Source: Uranotaenia lowii
Taxonomy: Eukaryota; Arthropoda; Insecta; Diptera; Culicidae
Length of the DNA: 64,000 nucleotides
Assembly: GCF_029784155.1 (NCBI RefSeq)
Contig: NC_073693.1
Location: 168,817,104 to 168,881,103 of the forward strand
Direction: 5' to 3'
Shown here one piece after another: positions 57,761 to 64,000 of this stretch. Numbering within the stretch: the first letter of the stretch is position 1; each line of letters starts with the position of its first letter. The translations under genes and the position numbers were made by a program. Below the pieces are notes generated by a model. That model was not told where the DNA came from, did not search any database, and saw only the letters and a program-made list of their open reading frames with translations.

Positions 57761-60290
57761 TGAGTATTGTGCGTCCGATCCCTTGACGAAGCTACAAAGA
57801 TAAGGCATCATCTTCTGTGTAGCGCAGGTCAGGGGTGCGCCGCGAACGTGTGTAGGATATCCCAACGCCGGAGGGTATCCGAGTAGTGCCGCTTCCTAAG
57901 GTGGAAACTGCGGAGATAAGACTTTACCTTCCTCGTAGCGGACCTCGCAGGAAGAGGGTTAACCACTTTCGGAGGATACCCACGGGTAGAGAGGCTCTCG
58001 ATGCCGGGCGAGCTTCTCAAGTCGGTGTACGAAGTCGTCACTGTCGGGAAACATCCGAGTCGTAGCGTTCGAAGTCCCGAATGTATGCCGTGACAGGCGC
58101 GAGTCCAGACAAGCTGCTCTCGATCTGGCGCACGACGGGCAGAAAAAGACGCGGGCCAAAAATCCTAGGGTTGCCAGCCAAGGGGGATAAAGAAGACCGG
58201 ACATCGGTCGGAGTAGACTGAACCCATCGACGGGGGGCTGTCGAGTAGAGTGCGTCCGACTCCTCGGTTTGAAGCTACAAAGAAAAGACAATACCTTATG
58301 CGTAGTGGATGCCGTGGGTGCGCTGCGTTCGTGCGTAGGATGCTCCACCTTCGGAGAGTATCTGAGTAGGGCGGTTCTCAACGACAGAAGCTGCGGGGAT
58401 AAGACTTGACCTTCTTCGCAGTGGAAATCGTTTTGAAAGGGATATTCCACGCTCGGGGAATACCCACGGGTAGAGTGGCTCTCGACGCCGGGTGAGCCAT
58501 TCGAGTCGGAGTAGGATGACGTCTTCGTCGGGAATCATCCGAGTCGTTGCGTTAAGTCCCGCGCGTGTGCCGTGACAGGCGCGAGTCTAGGATAAGCTGC
58601 GCTCGATCAGGCACACGACGGGCAAGGTGGCAAACCTCGAACCCTGAAGATGAGAGGTCGGGCCTCAAGTCGTTAGAGGAGAGGTTAGGCCTTAAACCTT
58701 CAGGTGGAGAGGTTTGTGTGGTCAACCCCGAGTCTTTATGATGAGGGTCGGGTCTCGAGGTAAGAGGTAAGAGGAGGGATCAGGCCCCCTTATCAACAAG
58801 AGGAGGGGTACAAGTGGTCACCTCGAGTCATTGCGAGGAGAGGTCAAATTTCAAGTCATTAGAGGAGAGATCGGGCCTTGAATCGTGCAGAGGAGAGGTA
58901 GCCTCGAGTCGATGCGAGGAAGGGTCGGATCTCGAGTCGTTAAAGGAGAGATCAGGCCTCAAGTCGCAAAGAGGAGAGGTTTGTGTGGGAATCTCGAGTA
59001 ACTGCGAGGAGATGTCGGTTCTCAAGTCGTTAGAGGACAACGGCAGTCCGCGAACGATGTAAGATAACTCCATCGACGAGGAACATCTGAGTATTGTGCG
59101 TCTGATCCCTTGACGATCCCTTGAAGCTACAAAGATAAGGCATCATCTTCTGCGTAGCGGAGGTCAGGGGTGCGTCGTGAATGTGTGTAGGATATCCCAA
59201 CGCCGGGAGGTATCCGAGTAGTGCCGCTTCCTAAGGTGGAAACTGTGGAGACAAGACTTTACCTTCCTCGTAGCGCACCTCGCAGGAAGAGGGTTAACCA
59301 CTTTCGGAGGATACCCACGGGAAGAGAGGCTCTCGATGCCGGGCGAGCTTCTCAAGTCGGTGTAGGATGTCGTCACTGTCGGGAAACATCCGACTCGTAG
59401 CGTTTAAAGTTTCGAATGTATGCTGTGACAGGCGCGAGTCCAGAACAAGCTGCTCTCGATCTGGCACACGACGGCCAGAAAAAGACGCGAGCCTAAAATC
59501 CTAGGATTGCCTGCCAAAGAGATAAAGAAGACCGGAAAACGCTCGGAGTAGACTGACTCCACCGTCGCGTCGGGGGCTGTCGAGAAGCGTCCGTCCTACC
59601 CCATGGTTTGAAGCTACAAAGAAAAGGCAACTTCTTCTGCGTAGCGGATACTGTGGATGCGCCGCGTTCTGCGGCTTATTCCACGATCGGGGAATATCCA
59701 CGGGAAGAATGGCTCTCAATGCCGGGTGAGCCATTCGAGTCGGAGTAGGATGACGTCTTCGTCGGGAATCATCCGAGTCGTTGCGTTAAGTCCCACGCGT
59801 GTGCTGTGACAGGCGCGAGTCTAGGATGAGTTGCTCTCGATCGGCACACGATGGGCAAGGAGGTAAACCTTGGATCCTGGAGATAAGATGTCGGGCTTCG
59901 AGTCGTAAGAGGAGAGGTCAGGCCTCGAATCTTCAGAAGGAGAGATTTGTATGGTCAACCCTGAGTCTTTATGATGAGAGGTTGGGTCTCGAGTCGTAAG
60001 ACATCGTAAGAGTCGTAAGACAATCAACAAAAGGAGGGGTATAAGTGGTCACCTCGAGTCATTACAACGAGAGGTCAGATCTCGAGTCGCTAGAGGAGAG
60101 ATCGGGCCTTGAATCGTGCAAAGAAGAGGTCAACCTCGAGTCGATGCTAGGAGGGGTCGGATCTCGAATCTTTCGAGGAGAGATCAGGCCTCGAGTCGCG
60201 AAGAGGAGAGGTTTGTGTGGGAATCTCGAGTCATTGCGAGGTCGGTCTCAAATCGTTAGAGGAGAGTTCGGATGTCGAGTCATAATGATT
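57717..60290 (+). repeat. tandem pair of about 1.3-kb repeats, GC-rich, likely R1 3' region
   Basis: CAGTCCGCGAACG-TGTA starts both units (57717 and 59044, period about 1327 bp). Each unit holds a run of smaller modules that start GTAGGAT, form a 26-27-nt stem-loop and end ATC(C/T)GAGT. Most are followed by AAGCTACAAAGA, GATAAG-CTTTACCTTC and GTAGCG. Each unit then holds a minisatellite (58640-59040 and 59860-60285). The second unit has a deletion of about 100 bp or more around 59665. It starts inside the end of the R1 reading frame, so it probably belongs to the element's non-coding tail. The reading frames through it are not genes. Confidence 0.8.
58640..59040 (+). repeat. AGAGGAGAGGTCGGGCCTCGA minisatellite-type array (also 59860-60285)
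   Basis: Short units of roughly 40-50 bp pair a GAGTCGTTAGAGGAGAG- type phrase with TCGGGCCTCGA or TCGGATCTCGA. About eight units are visible here, a similar number at 59860-60285, and a few at 61355-61510. GTTTGTGTGGGAATCTCGAG punctuates each array. The array is purine-rich on the plus strand. Confidence 0.75.
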
Positions 60291-60570
60291 TAAAGTGGTT
60301 TCGTCAATGAATATTCCCTTGGAGCGCACTAGCACAAATAGACCTCCCAATATTGAAGAATAGTATTTCAAACAGTTCGAGGTGGGAACGAGGTCTGCGG
60401 TCCCAGGTGGAGTTCAGGGAGTAGGAGATATACACGGAGTATATCATGAGTCTTCCCATTGTACCCATGGACCCAGAGTAGCAAACTAGGGGACGCTGTG
60501 GCTCGCCGTGCTTTGGAATACAATCCATAAACCAGGATTTGCCACCTGGGTGATCAACTAATAAAAAAAA
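60291..60570 (+). mobile_element. 3' end of an R1-like element with A-tail
   Basis: The segment ends GCCACCTGGGTGATCAACTA followed by TAAAAAAAA. The same ending occurs at 61560-61773, so this is a true element terminus. A shared GGAATACAATCC or GGAATGCAATCC block lies about 60 bp upstream in both. Confidence 0.7.
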
Positions 60571-60840
60571 GAGGAAGATATTTTCTACTACGAGCACAGA
60601 CACATGCCCGATGTGCGGAAACAGGCCAGAGAGGCCTCGATGTCCAGCTGGCAGCATCAGTGGGACAGCTCGGAACGCGGTCGGTGGATCCATCGCTTGA
60701 TCCCTAACGTCGGATTTTGGATAGATCGGAGACATTGGATTTCTGCTTGACACAGTTCTTGACTGGTAACGGGTGCTTCATGAAGAACCACCATCGGTTT
60801 GGACACGTGGCCTCGCCATTCTGCCCAACCTGCGGTCCAC
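60571..60840 (+). pseudogene. R1-clade fragment C
   Basis: Directly after the A-tail the text resumes inside an R1-like ORF2: MSSWQHQWDSSERGRWIHRL, IPNVGFWIDRRHW, then after a frameshift FLTGNGCFMKNHHRFGHVAS and PFCPTCG. It parallels fragment B (SNWQQLWDSSARGR). The text then jumps to the tail region without the last CX-H-C part, so an internal deletion or recombination joined two copies. Confidence 0.75.
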
Positions 60841-61559
60841 GGTAAGCTGCACTCGATTCGGCACACGGCAGGCAAAAGCCTAGGGTTGCCAGCCCCTAAG
60901 TTGCCAGCCAAATAAAGGAGGAAGACCGGAACACGGCCGGAGTAAAATGCTTTTTCGGCGGGGGGCATTCAAGGAGTGTGCCTCCGATCCTAGCAGTCTA
61001 CAAAGATAAAACATTACCTTCTGCGTATGCCGAGCTGTTAGGTACGTCATGAACGTTGTGTAGGATACCTCCACCGCTGCGGAGTATCTGAGTAGGGAGC
61101 GTTCCCTACGACGGAAACTGAGGGATAAGACTATTCACGTAGCGAAATACTCTCGGTTAGAGTGACTTTACGTCGTCGGCGTGTGAGTCACTCGAGTTGG
61201 CGTAGGATGATGTCTTCGCCGGGAATCATTCGTGTAGTTTCGTAAAGCTCCGAACGTGTGCTTTGACAGGTGCGTGTTCTGGATAAGCTGCTCTCGATCG
61301 GCACACGGGCGGATTAAGAGGAGGGGACCTTGAGCCAAACCAAGCGGAGCCAACATCTCGAGTCGTTAAAGGGGAGGTCATTGATCTCTTGCAGTGGTCT
61401 CGCACAGAGGCGGAGCGCACAATATTCGTAGAAATCAAGCAAGCCTCGAGTTACGAGTAAAGGCCGGACCTCGAATCGTCAGAGGAGAGGTCCTGAGTCT
61501 AGAATCGTAACAAGAGGCAGGGTATTTGTATATGCTGGAATACCTTATAAACGAGTATT
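60841..61559 (+). repeat. third, partial copy of the R1-associated tail repeat
   Basis: It contains the same GTAGGAT...ATC(C/T) modules (61063-61089 and 61205-61231) and a short piece of the GAGTCGTTA-AGGGGAGG array, but in reduced number. It is more diverged than the first two units from each other. Confidence 0.7.
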
Positions 61560-61773
61560 GCCGTTGAGCGCATTGCGCGAGTATGGTCTCCCATCACGGG
61601 TATAGCCTTCGTTGCAGGTCCGGATGGGAATTATGGCCAGAGGCCCCAGGTGGACTTTAAAGCGTAGGGATACATAGTGTCTAGAGTCGTCCACGGATTC
61701 AGAGTAGAATACTGCCTTGGAATGCAATCCGTAAAAAGGATTAACCACCTGGGTGATCAACTAATAAAAAAAA
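61560..61773 (+). mobile_element. second R1-like 3' terminus with A-tail
   Basis: It ends ACCACCTGGGTGATCAACTA followed by TAAAAAAAA at 61773. It closes the R1 cluster, after which AT-rich unique DNA resumes. Confidence 0.7.
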
Positions 61774-63443
61774 GTTGTAAAATGCTGTTTGACAATTGAT
61801 GTTTAGAAAGAAACATTACGAAATGACGTTTGTCTGGGAGCTGCTTGATTCACTCAATTTTTGAATATCATTTGATCTGGTTTCCATCAATATCAGGACT
61901 ATATTGTAATACTTTACCGATTGTCTATATCTATGAAAATATGAAGTTAAGGCAAATTACCTTATTGTATTCCTCTAAACAGTCGTTCGTTCGAGATCAT
62001 TCCCCTTCCCAAAAATTAAAATACATGCCTAAGGAGCATTTTACTAATGGGGATATTCATGACATTCCCTGCATATTCGTTCCACCGACAACAAGAACAA
62101 AAATATCTCGCTTCGGATTGTACAACATCTAAATCATATTTATTGTCTTGTGAATGGCAATTATGCTTTCTTCTGTCGGTGTCATCAGGACCAACACAAT
62201 CTAGCATAGCTGCTGACACGATGACAATACATTAGGCAAACAACTTGACACAAACAAAACAAACACGTTTTCTCCATATCGTTCCCTTTTCTGACAGGAC
62301 GTGGGAAAAAAGTCCAATTCCGAATGCGGTGAACGAAAGCCATGAGTTGATCTGAGTCGAGTTGGGAGTGTTGAATTTTCCGAGTGCAAAGCATTTATCG
62401 TTCATTATCGTTCCCTGCGCGATACCTCTCTCTTTCTTTTCTTACTGTTTGCCCCGTTTTTAATTTCCATTTCCATTTCGTTGTTGATGGAAAAGCCGCG
62501 GTTCGCTCCAAGTGGAAGCCCCGGGATTAAAACGAGGTTCATTGTTAAATGCCATTTTCACCAGCCACCATAATCGTCATTATTTTCATCATCTCGTGCA
62601 ATCACCATAATCATCAGCGTTATCGAGAGCAGCATCATCATCGTTTCTGTCAATTTACCTCGAAAACTTGTTGTACATACAATTGTTGTTGCTTTATTTC
62701 CATCCCAGCTGCAATGGGGTGAGTATTTTGGGGTAAGATGTATCTGCACAACTGAAACAGACTCAACAATTCAACGTTAGGGCGTCTTGCATTTTTCCGA
62801 CTCACCGTCACAATATGCACTATTTACCGAAATAATAAGAATGCATCGATACCCGTTGAACTGTATCATTGGTATATTTTTGCGATTGTTTCATCAAACA
62901 AGAGCAGTTAATATATAGGCAAATATGTTGAACAAACATACCATTGTTTCTTAGATATAGTTACAAGATTCCAAATTCTTACTTAGAATCCTACTCAAAT
63001 ACATATGGTATCAATAATTGAGTTTATTTGATTTGATCGTCATATCCCTAAGTTGATATTTGTCGTTTTGAAGAACAAACAAAGCTCTGTGAGGTTTTTG
63101 TGGCAAGGACCCTCAACTCCTCGATACCCCCCGAATGCAGAGGAATATTTGTTGTTGAAAGATAGGTGGCACTGTGAAGCCATTACTCAGTATAACGAGA
63201 TCGTTTGTTTTGCTGTGTTTGCGCTACCCGGCGAGATGCAAATGGAATTCTCATCAGGGTTTTATTGGTTAATGTGTCACAATATTTATTTATTTTGGAG
63301 GAGTTTAATTTCGTGTGGGTTCAGACTGGGATGAAAGTTTCAGGCAAAATATTTTCTTGTTGAAAGTTTTAGTATATTCATACCGTTTAAATTAGAGTTT
63401 TTTTTAAAATTATTACTAATAATAATATTTTTTCCTTTTTCAG
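61774..63443. other. unique DNA, probable host non-coding sequence
   Basis: No transposon ends. A (CAT/ATC)-rich stretch lies at about 62570-62645. Several short frames have no recognised domain. The right end holds a strong 3' splice-site context: branch-like TACTAAT (63414-63420), the tract TTTTTTCCTTTTTCAG and AG at 63442-63443. Confidence 0.45.
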
Positions 63444-63464
63444 GTGAGTCCCATGGTGAAACAG
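63444..63464 (+). other. candidate 21-nt microexon or zero-length recursive splice site
   Basis: The acceptor TTTTTTCCTTTTTCAG is followed at once by GTGAGT, and 21 nt later by CAG|GTGAGC. Two readings are possible. One is a microexon from 63444 to 63464, length divisible by three and open in two of three phases (VSPMVKQ in one). The other is a recursive splice site, in which the acceptor is joined directly to a donor, as known in long fly introns. Both imply a host gene transcribed on the plus strand. No flanking exon is visible in the window. Confidence 0.4.
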
Positions 63465-64000
63465 GTGAGCATTTAGAACAAGACAACGATAGAATACTTT
63501 TGTGGACAAAACCAGTGCACAAAGTGAACACACTCAGAACTTTTAACGAACGTTTCTGTAGTCTTCTCAACATATGGAAAAACAACAACCCATCTTTCAT
63601 TTGAACACGTTCAAACAGTTTCGTGCTGTCGTGTTGTGTGTGCTTCTGACAGGGAGAAATAAAACAAAACCACATTTGAAGATATAAACTGTTTTCCTGT
63701 TTAGCTATCTGAGAAGGTAGACTGATATAAAGTTATTCATCTGGAAAAATCTTCTCGTTAGCTTTAGAAGTATTGAAATCTCTCTCAAACACAAAAAGGT
63801 TATAATCATCCCTTATTTGCCAAGATTACGAAGAGGTAAGCAATATTTTTCTTGCTGAACGACACAATACCAATATTTTGAAAGTGTTTTTTCACAAATA
63901 TTTGTGGAGAGTGATTGTTTTTATTCTAACGACTGAGCTAACGTTTTTCAATGTCTGAATTGAGTGGATTTTTAATGTCTGTCGTATGAAGGGGGGCGGT
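63465..64000. other. AT-rich DNA after the candidate splice site
   Basis: No gene is supported. A second donor-like AGAG|GTAAGC lies at 63834-63840 without a convincing acceptor. The minus-strand 111-codon frame at 63340-63675 overlaps the splice signals and is not recognised. Confidence 0.4.

Noticed and set aside
57829..60030. Repeated SSPGIESLS-like minus-strand frames
   Set aside because: They recur only because of the 1.3-kb tandem repeat and look arginine- and serine-rich from GC composition. The R1 coding direction is plus.
63340..63675. 111-codon minus-strand frame
   Set aside because: No motif, and it runs antisense through strong plus-strand splice signals.

Overview
The window looks like repeat-rich, AT-rich dipteran DNA, most likely from a mosquito. 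The case rests on its transposable elements: three or four decayed Tc1/mariner transposases of the DD37E type (DDETY motif, known mainly from mosquitoes), R1-clade and jockey-like non-LTR retrotransposons, a Copia-type LTR element, TCTATA...CTAG Helitrons, several hAT elements with exact 8-bp target duplications, and many TA-flanked MITEs. No bacterial-style genes, CRISPR arrays or rRNA genes are visible. No intact host protein-coding gene could be supported. Nearly all coding capacity belongs to broken transposons, and the rest reads as intergenic or intronic DNA.

Layout. 1-11 kb: AT-rich sequence with a lone hAT end, an inverted-repeat element holding two nested Helitrons (one with a 141-bp minisatellite expansion), a TA-flanked MITE and a block of more GC-balanced unique DNA (9.7-11.1 kb). 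11.3-14.8 kb: an unequal tandem duplication whose first copy holds a MITE inside a MITE. 17-21 kb: a Tc1-type element with inverted repeats of about 570 bp, and a hAT element. 23.5-29.1 kb: two DD37E transposase relics, a jockey-like RT relic and a fragment with an MHDLxEG motif. 30.8-36.4 kb: a MITE with cgcc-rich subterminal repeats, a second copy of the 19-kb hAT family, and a second Helitron copy. 37.7-45.4 kb: a palindromic repeat, a TA-flanked element and a nested stack. In that stack a Copia gag-pol is cut by an 8-bp-duplicating DNA element, which carries a 5'-truncated jockey-like element, and is cut again by a hAT. 49.4-54 kb: mariner relics, another non-LTR RT and a palindrome. 56.4-61.8 kb: a GC-rich R1-clade cluster with a long tandem-repeat 3' region. 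61.8-64 kb: unique DNA with a candidate microexon or recursive splice site.

The elements do not form a pathway. Their value is as a layered insertion record: target duplications and rejoined reading frames give the relative order of many insertions. The points most worth a second look are the R1-associated array of stem-loops whose stems change sequence but keep pairing (57.7-61.3 kb), the splice-site pair at 63,444-63,464, the exact seven-unit Helitron expansion, and the Copia stack.
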